From contig CACNFS010000001.1 of NCBI GenBank assembly GCA_902619835.1, positions 83,640-147,639 on the forward strand: a stretch of 64,000 bases of DNA. The letters run 5' to 3'. The translations under genes and the position numbers were made by a program. This document shows, in pieces, positions 29,328 through 38,550 of the stretch. Under the pieces are notes generated by a model. The model was not told the origin of the DNA. It did no database searches and was given only the letters and a program-made list of their open reading frames with translations. Numbering within the stretch: position 1 is the stretch's first letter; the number at the start of each line of letters is the position of its first letter. The stretch comes from an uncultured Pelagibacteraceae bacterium. Its GTDB lineage: Bacteria; Pseudomonadota; Alphaproteobacteria; Pelagibacterales; Pelagibacteraceae.

Positions 29328-30434
29328 CTAAAATAACGCAGTAATTAAGCCGACTATTGCCACGAGTCCCAACCCCAAATAAAGATATTTATTTTTATGA
29401 AAATGAGATTTGAGTTTTACTATACCTCTTTGTTTATAGCTCAAGCTTCCATCAACCAAATTTGAAGATTTGCTAAAACCTTGATCTCTTCCAATTTGTA
29501 AAAATTTCAATTTTCTATGATCATAGATTTCCTCTTTTGAAAAAGATTCAAAACTTTTTAAATTTTTAATTATTGAATACTTGATATCCTCTGCAATACT
29601 CTCTGGATCTCTATGGGCCCCACCGAGTGGTTCAGGAATTACTTCATCAATAATTTTTAGTTTTAACAAATCTTTTGCTGTCAATTTCATTGCCTCTGCT
29701 GCTTGTAAAGATTTACTTGGATCGCGCCACAAAATTGAAGCGCAACCCTCTGGAGATATAACAGAGTAAATTGAATTTTCTAACATTATTACTTTGTTTG
29801 AGGACGCTAAAGCAATTGCTCCTCCAGATCCACCTTCTCCAATTATAATAGAAATATTTGGCACAGATAATGACATACAACACTCAATAGAGTTAGCAAT
29901 TGCAGAGGCTTGCCCTCTATGCTCTGCGCCTATTCCAGGATACGCACCAGGTGTATCAATAAAACTAATTACCGGAATTTGAAATCTATCAGCAAGCTTC
30001 ATTAATCTTATACATTTTCTATATCCTTCAGGTCTCATCATTCCAAAATTTCTTTCAATTCTACTATTTAAATCTTCTCCTTTTTCCTGACCTATTATTA
30101 AAACAGATTTATTACCTATTAAACCAAATCCAGCTATTACAGACTTATCATCACCAAAATATCTATCTCCTGATAGAAGAGTAAACTGTGAAAATATTTT
30201 TTTTATATAAAAATTTGCCTTAGGGCGATCTTCATGTCTTGCAACTTGAGTACGCTGCCAATTATTTAAGTTCGAATAAATTTCTTGTAATTTTTGATTA
30301 ATTTCTTGTTGGGTATTTTTTATCTTATCTGTATCAACTTCTGAAATTCCTTCAGACCCAAAAGGGCTTTTTAAGCCATCAACTTCTTGTTCTAGCGCTT
30401 TAATCTCTTTTTCAAAATCTAAATAATTTTTCAT
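29328..30434 (-). CDS. accA: Acetyl-CoA carboxylase carboxyltransferase subunit alpha, with C-terminal hydrophobic tail
   Basis: Alpha subunit of the carboxyltransferase that makes malonyl-CoA for fatty acids, 368 residues. SFIDTPGAYPGIGAEHRGQ (about 158-176), IGEGGSGGAIALAS and VISPEGCASILWRD are diagnostic. The E. coli protein is 319 residues and ends shortly after the region matching GGAHRDPESIAED; here about 40 more residues follow, ending in a hydrophobic helix of about 19 residues (349-368). That suggests membrane attachment, which is unusual for this enzyme. It diverges from glcB across 62 bases. Confidence 0.95.
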   Translation of the reverse strand: MKNYLDFEKEIKALEQEVDGLKSPFGSEGISEVDTDKIKNTQQEINQKLQEIYSNLNNWQRTQVARHEDRPKANFYIKKIFSQFTLLSGDRYFGDDKSVIAGFGLIGNKSVLIIGQEKGEDLNSRIERNFGMMRPEGYRKCIRLMKLADRFQIPVISFIDTPGAYPGIGAEHRGQASAIANSIECCMSLSVPNISIIIGEGGSGGAIALASSNKVIMLENSIYSVISPEGCASILWRDPSKSLQAAEAMKLTAKDLLKLKIIDEVIPEPLGGAHRDPESIAEDIKYSIIKNLKSFESFSKEEIYDHRKLKFLQIGRDQGFSKSSNLVDGSLSYKQRGIVKLKSHFHKNKYLYLGLGLVAIVGLITALF

Positions 30435-30496
30435 ATAAAATGGTACAATTATAATAGTATTATTATATTATAAAATATTGTAAAGATCAGCTCATA

Positions 30497-32641
30497 ATGG
30501 AAATGATTGCTAAAAATGGCCTAAAAGTTAGTTCAACTTTATTGGAGTTTATTAACAAAGAGGTAATTCCTGGTACTAATATTGATATTGAAAAGTTTTG
30601 GAGTAAATTTTCAAGTATCGTCCATGAACTATCTCCAATTAATAAAGCTTTGATTTTTAAAAGAGAAACAATCCAAAAGAAAATAGATGATTGGCATGTA
30701 TCTAATAAAGGCAAAGATTTCAATAAAAATGAATATATGAATTTTTTAAAATCTATTGAATACCTTATTGAGAAAGAAAATGACTTTAAAATAGAAACTA
30801 CCCGCGTTGATGAAGAAATATCATCTATAGCTGGCCCGCAACTTGTAGTTCCAGTGGACAATGCAAGATATGCTCTTAATGCAGCAAACGCAAGGTGGGG
30901 AAGTTTATATAATGCTTTATATGGAACGGATGTAATCTCTGGGGAAGTTGGCGAAATCTGGAATCAGGAAAGAGCAATTAAAGTGATAAATTTTGTAAGG
31001 GATTTTTTAGACGAAAATTTTCCTTTGTTAAAAACAAGCTGGAGAGAAATATCAAAAATTCAAGTATTAGAAAAAAAATTGGTTTTAGTCTCGGGATCAA
31101 ATAAAGATTATTTAAAAGACGATGGTCAATTCATTGGTTTTAATGGTATTGAAGATAAGCCAGACTCAATTTTAATTAAAAATAATAATTTACATATAGA
31201 CATTCTAATTGACTCGAATACACCTGTAGGAAAAATTGATAAGGCAAATATATCTGATGTATTTACAGAGTCAGCTCTATCTACAATAGTTGATAACGAA
31301 GACTCTGTTGCAGCAGTTGATGCGGAAGATAAGGTAAGATGCTATCGGAATTGGCTTGGGCTTATGAAAGGAGATTTAACATCTATATTTGAGAAAAATG
31401 GAAAAAGAATTGTTAGAAAGCTAAATCCTGACAGAACTTATATCTCAAAAGAAGGAGAAAAAATTAATCTACATGGTAGAGCATTACTGCTAAATAGGAA
31501 TGTGGGTCATTTAATGACAAATCCGAGTATTTTATTAAAAGATGGATCAGAGATACCTGAAGGTATTATGGATGCATTTATATCTACTTTGTGTGCTTTA
31601 CATGATTTTAAAAATAAAAAGAACTCAAGAACTGGCTCGGTTTATATTGTGAAACCAAAAATGCATGGGCCTGAAGAAGTTGCGTTTACAAATACTTTAT
31701 TTGAAAAAGTAGAGGAAACACTAGGTATAGAAAAATATTCTATAAAGGTTGGAATAATGGATGAAGAAAGAAGAACAACAGTAAATTTAAAAGAATGTAT
31801 TCGGCAAGTTAAAAATAGAATAGTTTTTATAAATACAGGATTTTTAGATAGAACTGGAGATGAAATGCATACTTCATTTGAGTCAGGTCCAATGATTTTT
31901 AAAGGTGATATGAAAAAATCAAAATGGCTTAACTCTTATGAAAATTGGAATGTTGATATAGGTTTAAGTTGTGGTTTTTCAGGCAAAGCTCAAATTGGAA
32001 AAGGAATGTGGGCTATGCCTGATCAGATGGCAAATATGATGGAGCAGAAAATCGGACATCCAAAATCTGGTGCAAATTGTGCTTGGGTGCCATCTCCAAC
32101 TGCAGCAACTTTACATTCTCTTCACTATCATAAAGTAAATGTTTTTGATGAACAAAAAAAAATCAAATCAAGAGATAAAGCATTAGTAGAAAATATATTG
32201 GAGATTCCAAAAGCTGACAGACCTAACTGGTCGATTGAAGACATTACTCGCGAATTAGAAAATAATGCGCAAGGTATTTTAGGTTATGTCGTGCGATGGG
32301 TTGACCAAGGTGTAGGATGTTCAAAAGTACCAGATATAAATAATGTCGGGCTTATGGAAGATAGAGCAACTCTTAGAATATCATCTCAACACATTGCTAA
32401 CTGGCTTCATCACAAAATTTGCAGCAAAGAGCAAGTGATGCAAATAATGAAAAAAATGGCAAGAATTGTTGATGAACAAAACAAAAGCGACCCTAAGTAT
32501 AAAAAAATGTCAGATAATTTTGATAAATCAATAGCTTTTTCAGCTGCTTGCGACCTTGTATTTAAAGGCAGGAAACAACCATCAGGCTACACTGAGCCGC
32601 TATTGCATGAAAAAAGATTGGAAAAAAAGGCTTCTAATTAA
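30497..32641 (+). CDS. glcB: Malate synthase G
   Basis: A 714-residue enzyme condensing glyoxylate with acetyl-CoA to malate (glyoxylate bypass). [27 protein letters not shown] N-terminal region, [32 protein letters not shown] and [17 protein letters not shown] near residue 620 fit the G isoform; length is near the usual 723. The gap to the divergent accA is only 62 AT-rich bases with no riboswitch-like structure. A second ATG at residue 3 is possible. Its 3' end overlaps convergent recR by 4 bases. Confidence 0.97.
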   Translation: MEMIAKNGLKVSSTLLEFINKEVIPGTNIDIEKFWSKFSSIVHELSPINKALIFKRETIQKKIDDWHVSNKGKDFNKNEYMNFLKSIEYLIEKENDFKIETTRVDEEISSIAGPQLVVPVDNARYALNAANARWGSLYNALYGTDVISGEVGEIWNQERAIKVINFVRDFLDENFPLLKTSWREISKIQVLEKKLVLVSGSNKDYLKDDGQFIGFNGIEDKPDSILIKNNNLHIDILIDSNTPVGKIDKANISDVFTESALSTIVDNEDSVAAVDAEDKVRCYRNWLGLMKGDLTSIFEKNGKRIVRKLNPDRTYISKEGEKINLHGRALLLNRNVGHLMTNPSILLKDGSEIPEGIMDAFISTLCALHDFKNKKNSRTGSVYIVKPKMHGPEEVAFTNTLFEKVEETLGIEKYSIKVGIMDEERRTTVNLKECIRQVKNRIVFINTGFLDRTGDEMHTSFESGPMIFKGDMKKSKWLNSYENWNVDIGLSCGFSGKAQIGKGMWAMPDQMANMMEQKIGHPKSGANCAWVPSPTAATLHSLHYHKVNVFDEQKKIKSRDKALVENILEIPKADRPNWSIEDITRELENNAQGILGYVVRWVDQGVGCSKVPDINNVGLMEDRATLRISSQHIANWLHHKICSKEQVMQIMKKMARIVDEQNKSDPKYKKMSDNFDKSIAFSAACDLVFKGRKQPSGYTEPLLHEKRLEKKASN

Positions 32642-33243
32642 CTATCAGTTACTGGAATTCTATTTTTAAAAGCGGAAAGTAGAGTACCATCATCAAGCTG
32701 CTCTATTTCACCACCTACCGGCAACCCTTGGGCTAATTTTGTAATTTTAATTTTATCATTTCTAATAGTATCTTCTATGTAATGAGCAGTAGTTTGCCCT
32801 TCAACTGTAGCACTTGTAGCAATGATAACCTCTTTAAGGTTATTTTTTTTAATTCTTTTTACTAAAGAATCAATTAATAAATTCTTTTGCTCATAATTTT
32901 CGTTTGAATTTAAAGTTCCTCCCAAAATATGATAATGACCCTTATAAATATTAGCTGAGTCGATAACCCACATGTCTGCTAAATTTTCTACAACACAAAT
33001 TTTATCATAAGAATTATCCGAGGAACAAATACAAATCTTATCTATAATTTTTAAATTTCCACAATCGACACAGCGAACTACTTTTTTATAAACTTGGGCT
33101 AATGATTTAGCCAAAGGTTTTACCATGTTGTCTTTGTTATTAATTAATTTTAATATTATCCTTTTCGCTGATTTGGGCCCAAGACCTGGCAGCTTTGAAA
33201 ATTGTTGAATTAGATCATTTATTTCAGGTATGTCGTTATCCAT
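32638..33243 (-). CDS. recR: Recombination protein RecR
   Basis: A 201-residue ring-forming protein for RecFOR-dependent loading of RecA. It has a helix-hairpin-helix [12 protein letters not shown] (about 18-29), a four-cysteine zinc finger (CVDCG...CICSS, about 57-73) and a Toprim domain ([19 protein letters not shown]). The start overlaps the ybaB stop. The dnaX-ybaB-recR order is conserved in many bacteria. Confidence 0.97.
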   Translation of the reverse strand: MDNDIPEINDLIQQFSKLPGLGPKSAKRIILKLINNKDNMVKPLAKSLAQVYKKVVRCVDCGNLKIIDKICICSSDNSYDKICVVENLADMWVIDSANIYKGHYHILGGTLNSNENYEQKNLLIDSLVKRIKKNNLKEVIIATSATVEGQTTAHYIEDTIRNDKIKITKLAQGLPVGGEIEQLDDGTLLSAFKNRIPVTDS

Positions 33244-33563
33244 TAAAAAGGTAGTTTAAAATCTAGTGGAAGATTTAACCCCCCTGTAATTTTAGAAATT
33301 TCTTCTGCTGATTTTTTTTTCAAATTTTCTTTAGCGTTATTAAATGCAGCAATAATTAAATCATTTATTATTTCTTGACTCTCTTTTTTTGCTGCATCTG
33401 AAATAATTATTGATTTTAACTCATAATCACCACTCAATACTACTTTTACTAAGTTTCCACCTGACATTCCCTCGACTTCGATCTTTTTTATTTGATCTTG
33501 AGCTTCTTTCATTTTTTCTTGCATTGCTTTTGCTTTTGATAACATATCAGAAAAATTAGTCAT
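33243..33563 (-). CDS. YbaB/EbfC family nucleoid-associated protein
   Basis: A 106-residue DNA-binding protein. N-terminal helix MLSKAKAMQEKMKEAQDQI, then VEGMSGGNLVKVVLSGDYELKS-type beta strands, as in EbfC dimers that bind DNA like tweezers. It lies one base after dnaX and overlaps recR by one base, the classic dnaX-ybaB-recR unit. Role in nucleoid structure or recombination is from the family. Confidence 0.93.
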   Translation of the reverse strand: MTNFSDMLSKAKAMQEKMKEAQDQIKKIEVEGMSGGNLVKVVLSGDYELKSIIISDAAKKESQEIINDLIIAAFNNAKENLKKKSAEEISKITGGLNLPLDFKLPF

Positions 33564-35234
33564 TTATTCCTTCCTTTTTACATCAATTAATTTAGCATCA
33601 GGAAAAGCTGATTCTATATCTTTTGCAATATCACTATCTTTAAAATCTTTGAGTTGATTTTTTTGGCTCTCTAATTTTTTTTCATAAATACTTTTTGCCT
33701 CCAAATTTTTACTTAAAGAAATTATCCATCTTTCTTCAGTCCATTGATGTAATTTTTCAGTTAGATTTTTGATAAAATTTTTATTTAATTTCTCATTGAA
33801 GGAGATATCAATTTTTCCTTTATTAAAACTCACCAGCTTTACGTTTCTTTCTAAGTCATATTTAAGTTCGATTTCTTTCTCTTCATTTGCGTGATCAATC
33901 AAATCTTGAAAGCTTAAGATTTCCACTTTTGATTTTTTTTTTTCAATTGTTGAGCTTTTAACAGGACTGGTTTTTATTTGATCAGTATTTTTTAACTGAT
34001 TTTTAACTTGGTTAGGTAAACTTTTTTCTGAACTACTATCGTTTTTTTGAATTTCAGTAAAATTTTCTTGATTATTGACAGATTTATCGTTTTGATTGTC
34101 GGAGTCTTTCAATAAATCAAGATTTTTTAAATGTACCAATTGCATTAAATACATTTCTAAGGTCAAGTTTTCGTTTCCAACTATTCTAAGATCATCGATT
34201 GTTTTTATAGTAAGTTGCCAAAATAATCCTATATCTTGCATATCTATATTAGAGGAATACTGATTAATCATTTCTAGCTCCGTTTCAGAGATGGAAGAGT
34301 CTTTTTCTACAGTCCCTAAATTTATTCTTCTGCTAAAAAGATATATAACTTCTAAAATATCATTTAGAAAATTTTTGGCATCCAAACCATCATTCAATAA
34401 ATCTTTGAGGTTTTTCAAAGCTTGTTTCTCATTTCCACTCAATACTTCTTTGAATAATGAAATGACTTTGGATTTGTCAGCAAGACCGAGCATTTCCCTA
34501 ACATTATGTTCCTCAATAATATTATTTTCATTGATTGATTGTGAAATTAAAGCTCTGTCAAGCAGCGATACCGAGTCTCGTACAGAGCCCTCGGAAGTCC
34601 TTGCAATTAATTTGATGGCGTCATCTGTAATACTTCCTTTTTCTTTATCAGCTATTTTCTTTAAATGCTTGCAAAGTAATTCAATGCTGACTCTTTTAAG
34701 ATCAAATCTTTGGCATCTTGATAAAATAGTAACAGGAATCTTTCTTACCTCTGTTGTAGCTAAAATAAATTTTAAACTGGGTGGAGGCTCCTCTAATGTT
34801 TTCAGTAATCCATTGAACGCTTGTTTTGATAACATATGAACTTCATCAATTATAAATATTTTGTATTTAGCACTTGTAGGGCTATATTTTGAATTTTCAA
34901 TAAGCTCTCTTATATCGTCTATACCTGTTTTTGATGCAGCGTCCATTTCTAAGATATCTATATGATTTGAATTAATTATTTCTTGACAAGTTGTACAAAA
35001 ATTTTTTTCAAAGCATTTTTTATTTGGATCTTTATTCTTTTCACAATTCAATGCTTTTGCAATTAGTCTAGCGGTTGTAGTTTTTCCGACACCTCTTATA
35101 CCTGTTAAAAGGTAAGCATTAGGAGTTTTTTCTAACTTAATTGCATTTGTGATAGTTTGTACCATCACCTCTTGACCAATTAAATCTTTAAACTCTTGTG
35201 GCCTGTATTTTAAAGCTAAAATTTTATTCTTCAT
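33564..35234 (-). CDS. dnaX: DNA polymerase III subunit gamma/tau
   Basis: Clamp-loader ATPase of 556 residues. Walker A GIRGVGKTTTA (about 45-55), a four-cysteine zinc module (about 69-85), Walker B with DEVHMLSKQAFNGLL and sensor region LATTEVRKIPVTILSRCQRF. A low-complexity linker (about 385-440) leads to the tau-specific C-terminus. In the linker the coding strand has 11 consecutive A (33933-33943, codon about 430). A one-base slip there, in either direction, meets a stop within about 16 codons, giving a product close to E. coli gamma (431 residues). It precedes ybaB and recR. Confidence 0.97.
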   Translation of the reverse strand: MKNKILALKYRPQEFKDLIGQEVMVQTITNAIKLEKTPNAYLLTGIRGVGKTTTARLIAKALNCEKNKDPNKKCFEKNFCTTCQEIINSNHIDILEMDAASKTGIDDIRELIENSKYSPTSAKYKIFIIDEVHMLSKQAFNGLLKTLEEPPPSLKFILATTEVRKIPVTILSRCQRFDLKRVSIELLCKHLKKIADKEKGSITDDAIKLIARTSEGSVRDSVSLLDRALISQSINENNIIEEHNVREMLGLADKSKVISLFKEVLSGNEKQALKNLKDLLNDGLDAKNFLNDILEVIYLFSRRINLGTVEKDSSISETELEMINQYSSNIDMQDIGLFWQLTIKTIDDLRIVGNENLTLEMYLMQLVHLKNLDLLKDSDNQNDKSVNNQENFTEIQKNDSSSEKSLPNQVKNQLKNTDQIKTSPVKSSTIEKKKSKVEILSFQDLIDHANEEKEIELKYDLERNVKLVSFNKGKIDISFNEKLNKNFIKNLTEKLHQWTEERWIISLSKNLEAKSIYEKKLESQKNQLKDFKDSDIAKDIESAFPDAKLIDVKRKE

Positions 35235-35242
35235 TTTTTTAA

Positions 35243-35333
35243 GAGGCAGGCAACAACCTGAATAATTTTCACTACGGCTGCTTCTTTTCAGACCTGACCG
35301 GGTTTATGAAACATCCACCTGATGCCAACCTCA
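35243..35333 (-). ncRNA. ffs: Signal recognition particle RNA (4.5S)
   Basis: The minus strand carries GGTCAGGTCTGAAAAGAAGCAGCC-like core (35274-35299 region), the universally conserved SRP RNA domain IV hairpin with its asymmetric loop and GNAR-type tetraloop. Flanking arms GAGGTTGGCATCAGG and CAGGTTGTTGCCTGCCTC pair to close a short rod of about 90 bases. Together with Ffh it targets nascent membrane proteins. It sits just upstream of dnaX, a common bacterial location. End positions are approximate. Confidence 0.92.
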
Positions 35334-35390
35334 ATATGAGTATATCAACATCAATTTGAATACTACAATAGTAGAATTGAAATTTGTGGA

Positions 35391-36233
35391 CTATTTTTGC
35401 CTAAATGCTGATGCTTCATAAACTCCCAAAATGTCAAGAGTTTCAGTATGAAATCCAAGTTCCTCTAGTGCCTTTTTTACTCCAGGTTGTTCTATATGAC
35501 CTTCAAGATCCAAATAAAAATTTGCTTGTTCAAAAGTATTCTTTACAGAAAAACTCTCAAGCTTTGTTAAATTAACTTGATTAGTTGCAAAACCACCAAG
35601 ACATTTATAAAGCGCCGAAGGTTCACTTTTAACTCTAAAAATACAACTAGTAATAAATTTTTTTTCTTTTATAAAATCGGGTTGTTCAATATTTTTTCCC
35701 ATTATTAAAAAACGAGTGACATTACCTTTTTCATCCTCAATATTTTTCTCTAGGATTTTCAAATTATATATTTTTGCAGAAAGTTCTGACGCTATAGCAG
35801 CTATTGTTTTATCATTTCCATCAGCTAATTCTTTTGCAGATCCTGCAGTATCTGCTGAGATTATTGATTTAAATTTTTTTTTTGTTATTATATTTTGACA
35901 TTGGCCAATCGCTTGTGCGTGACTTCTTACAAATTTGATATCATTCAAACTAGCCTCTGGTTTACATAATAGGTTGTGTTCAACTACCTGAAAATGTTCT
36001 CCATGAATTTGCAATTTATATTTTGGAAGAAGATAGTGTATATCGGCAACTCTTCCTGCAAGAGAATTTTCTATTGGTATTACTATTTTATAATCAGGAT
36101 CGTTATAAGCCTGTTTAAAAGTTTCCTCAAAAGTTGCACAAGTTTTTATCACTGCATCTTTATAAAGATTTTCAACTGCGATATGTGAGTATGCTCCAAG
36201 TTCACCTTGGATAGCAATTTTTTTTTTACTCAT
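35391..36233 (-). CDS. pheA: Prephenate dehydratase
   Basis: A 280-residue enzyme converting prephenate to phenylpyruvate for phenylalanine. IQGELGAYSHIA at the N-terminus, VIPIENSLAGRV (about 51-62) and TRFLIMG (catalytic Thr-Arg-Phe, about 168-174) are typical. A C-terminal ACT domain (about 195-275) with NLTKLESF senses phenylalanine. No chorismate mutase domain is fused. Its start overlaps the kdsB end by 8 bases. Confidence 0.95.
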   Translation of the reverse strand: MSKKKIAIQGELGAYSHIAVENLYKDAVIKTCATFEETFKQAYNDPDYKIVIPIENSLAGRVADIHYLLPKYKLQIHGEHFQVVEHNLLCKPEASLNDIKFVRSHAQAIGQCQNIITKKKFKSIISADTAGSAKELADGNDKTIAAIASELSAKIYNLKILEKNIEDEKGNVTRFLIMGKNIEQPDFIKEKKFITSCIFRVKSEPSALYKCLGGFATNQVNLTKLESFSVKNTFEQANFYLDLEGHIEQPGVKKALEELGFHTETLDILGVYEASAFRQK

Positions 36234-36987
36234 TTGTTTCCATTATTTTTTGGATTTCATCAAAATCTTTTTCAGTATCTACACTTAAAGGTTTTGAATT
36301 TACAAAACCAACATGAATCTTCATCTTATTTTCAAACGCTCTCATTTGTTCTAAATTTCTTTCTAACTCTAGCTTACTTCTTTTAAGATTTACATACTTT
36401 ATTAATGCCTCTCTAGTAAATCCATAGATCCCTATATGGTGGTAGGCATAATCATTATGACCTGTAGTAATACTTCTATCAAAATCTGAGACTGGAGAAA
36501 AAGTTGAATTTTTTATTGCTTCTTCGATCTTATTATTAGGCACATGACTCGTAAACACTTTGACTACGTTAATATCATAAACTTCGTCAACTAGTAAAGC
36601 AGAAGCTAAGGTTCCAATTTCACATTTACCATTCCACATATAATCGATTAATTGTTTAATTGACTCAGGGTTAATATTTGGCATATCACCTTGAAGATTT
36701 ACAATTATTTTTGGTTTTTCTTGTAATGTTTTTTTAAAAACCTCAAAAACTCTATCAGTTCCAGTACGATGTTTTTGTGAGGTTAGTATTGCATTTCCGC
36801 CATAACTTTTCACTTTATCTATTATTTGCTGATCGGGAGTGGCCACATAAACTTCTCCAGCTTTAGATTTCTTTGCGGCGTCATAAACATGAAGAATCAT
36901 CTCTTTATTATTTATAAGTTTAAGAGGTTTATTGGGTAATCGCTGAGCGCTCAGTCTTGATGGTATTATTATTGCAGTTTTATTCAT
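36226..36987 (-). CDS. kdsB: 3-deoxy-manno-octulosonate cytidylyltransferase
   Basis: CMP-Kdo synthetase of 253 residues that activates Kdo for lipopolysaccharide. IPSRLSAQRLPNKPL (about 8-22) is the nucleotide-binding loop, VNLQGDMPNINPE (about 96-108) the metal site, and HHIGIYGFTREAL a family block. It supplies the substrate of waaA in this window. It starts an operon with pheA and diverges from the cytochrome c gene. Confidence 0.96.
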   Translation of the reverse strand: MNKTAIIIPSRLSAQRLPNKPLKLINNKEMILHVYDAAKKSKAGEVYVATPDQQIIDKVKSYGGNAILTSQKHRTGTDRVFEVFKKTLQEKPKIIVNLQGDMPNINPESIKQLIDYMWNGKCEIGTLASALLVDEVYDINVVKVFTSHVPNNKIEEAIKNSTFSPVSDFDRSITTGHNDYAYHHIGIYGFTREALIKYVNLKRSKLELERNLEQMRAFENKMKIHVGFVNSKPLSVDTEKDFDEIQKIMETNE

Positions 36988-37081
36988 AAATTATGCGTCC
37001 TAGAGACGCAAAAAAATTTGGTAATTTTAAGTTTTTTTTTAAAAACTCATGTTATACGTCTTTAAAGTATTTACCAAAATT

Positions 37082-37627
37082 ATGGATAGTTTTGAAATAA
37101 ATAAAATAATAGCTGCAGTTCTTTTGACGGCCTTAATTGTTATTGGAATTGGAAAGTTTACAGACATATTATTTCACGTAGAGAAACCAGAACAATCAGC
37201 CTATAAAGTGGATGGGCTAGAAGTTGCCTCAGCCAATAACGTAACTGAAGCATCCGATAAGCCTCCAGAGATAGTAGATATTAAAGCCCTACTAGCTATG
37301 GGAGACTTAGCTCATGGAGAAAAAGTTTTTAAAAAATGTAGCGCTTGTCATATGATTGCAGCAGATGGAAAAAATATGATAGGCCCAAATTTATGGAATG
37401 TAATTGGAAGAACAGCTGGCTCAGTAAGTGATTATAAATATTCTAAGGCAATGGTTGCCTATGCCAAAGAATGGTCTTTTGAAGAAATGAATAGTTATTT
37501 AATCAAACCACAGGCTTATATTAAAGGAACGAAAATGGCTTTTGCAGGACTTAGAAAAGAAAAAGATAGAGCATCAGTTATTTTATATATGAATTCAAAA
37601 GGTGACAATCCTAAACCTTTACCTTAA
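37082..37627 (+). CDS. Membrane-anchored c-type cytochrome (CycM-like)
   Basis: A 181-residue protein from the ATG at 37082 (MDSFEINK); an ATG at 37049 would add 11 residues unlike the family. One N-terminal helix (about 8-28) anchors it, then a class I cytochrome c domain with heme site CSACH (about 96-100) and axial Met in GTKMAFAG (about 157-164). In alphaproteobacteria such CycM/c552 proteins pass electrons from bc1 to aa3 oxidase, matching the cox operon here. Its stop overlaps the argF end by 4 bases. Confidence 0.9.
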   Translation: MDSFEINKIIAAVLLTALIVIGIGKFTDILFHVEKPEQSAYKVDGLEVASANNVTEASDKPPEIVDIKALLAMGDLAHGEKVFKKCSACHMIAADGKNMIGPNLWNVIGRTAGSVSDYKYSKAMVAYAKEWSFEEMNSYLIKPQAYIKGTKMAFAGLRKEKDRASVILYMNSKGDNPKPLP

Positions 37628-38550
37628 TCAAGACACCATTTAATTATGCTTTTTTGAGCGTGCACCCTGTTTAACGCTTGTCTCCAAACTACTGATTGCT
37701 TTCCATCTATTACTTCATCCGTAACTTCTTCTCCTCTACCTACTGGAAGACAATGCATAAAAATAGCATCTGAATTAGCCTTGCTCATTAATTTCTTATT
37801 TACTTGGTAGGGTTTTAAAGTTTTCTTTTTAAAAACTTTGTTTACTTTATCATTCATTGAGATCCATTTGTCAGTCATTATACAGTCAGCGCCGATAGCT
37901 GCTTCTAGAGGTTTAGGAGTTATTGTTAATTTCACTTTCTCTTTTTTGGCTAACTTTAATATATTTTTGTTAGGAGAATATTTTTTTGGACAACCAATAT
38001 TGAGCTTGAAATTGAATTTGCTAGCAGCTTCAATTAAAGAATTTGACATATTATTATTTCCATCTCCAATCCAGGAAACAGTTTTGCCCTCAATAGAACC
38101 ATTGCTTTCCTCATAAGTAAGAATATCAGACATAATTTGACATGGGTGACTGACATCAGAAAGGCCATTAATAATTGGAATATCTAAATGCTTTCCAAAC
38201 TCCTCTAAATTTTTGTGAGATGAGGTTCTCAACATAACAATATCTACATACTCAGATAAAACCTTTGCAGTATCTTTTAAGCTCTCATCTCCCTTTCCGT
38301 AATGTATTCCATCTGGATTTAAAATAATTGATGATCCACCTAATTGCTTTACAGCAATATCAAATGACATTCTTGTTCTTGTTGAGGGTTTCTCAAAAAT
38401 CATAGCCATCGACTTACCTTCAAAGGGCTTATCTTCATCAGGCGCAGATTTGTTTAATCCAGATCTATTTTGTTTTCTCTTCTTTGCTTCTTCAATAATC
38501 GCTCTAAGCTCTACTGAAGAACAGTCAGAGATATTTATAAAGTTTTTCAT
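37624..38550 (-). CDS. argF: Ornithine carbamoyltransferase
   Basis: A 308-residue enzyme making citrulline from ornithine and carbamoyl phosphate. Carbamoyl-phosphate loop STRTRMSF (about 55-62), HPCQIMSD (about 135-142) and HCLPVGRGEE (about 265-274) with the catalytic cysteine are all present. It follows argD with no gap (38551), so the two arginine genes form an operon. Convergent with the cytochrome gene. Confidence 0.97.
   Translation of the reverse strand: MKNFINISDCSSVELRAIIEEAKKRKQNRSGLNKSAPDEDKPFEGKSMAMIFEKPSTRTRMSFDIAVKQLGGSSIILNPDGIHYGKGDESLKDTAKVLSEYVDIVMLRTSSHKNLEEFGKHLDIPIINGLSDVSHPCQIMSDILTYEESNGSIEGKTVSWIGDGNNNMSNSLIEAASKFNFKLNIGCPKKYSPNKNILKLAKKEKVKLTITPKPLEAAIGADCIMTDKWISMNDKVNKVFKKKTLKPYQVNKKLMSKANSDAIFMHCLPVGRGEEVTDEVIDGKQSVVWRQALNRVHAQKSIIKWCLD

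Noticed and set aside
30435..30496. Glycine riboswitch before glcB
   Set aside because: The gap is only 62 AT-rich bases and shows no paired GC-rich stems, so a riboswitch of about 100 bases cannot fit.
34291..34839. Long plus-strand ORF opposite dnaX
   Set aside because: It lies wholly antisense to a well-recognised gene, has no ribosome site or family features, and reads as a shadow frame.
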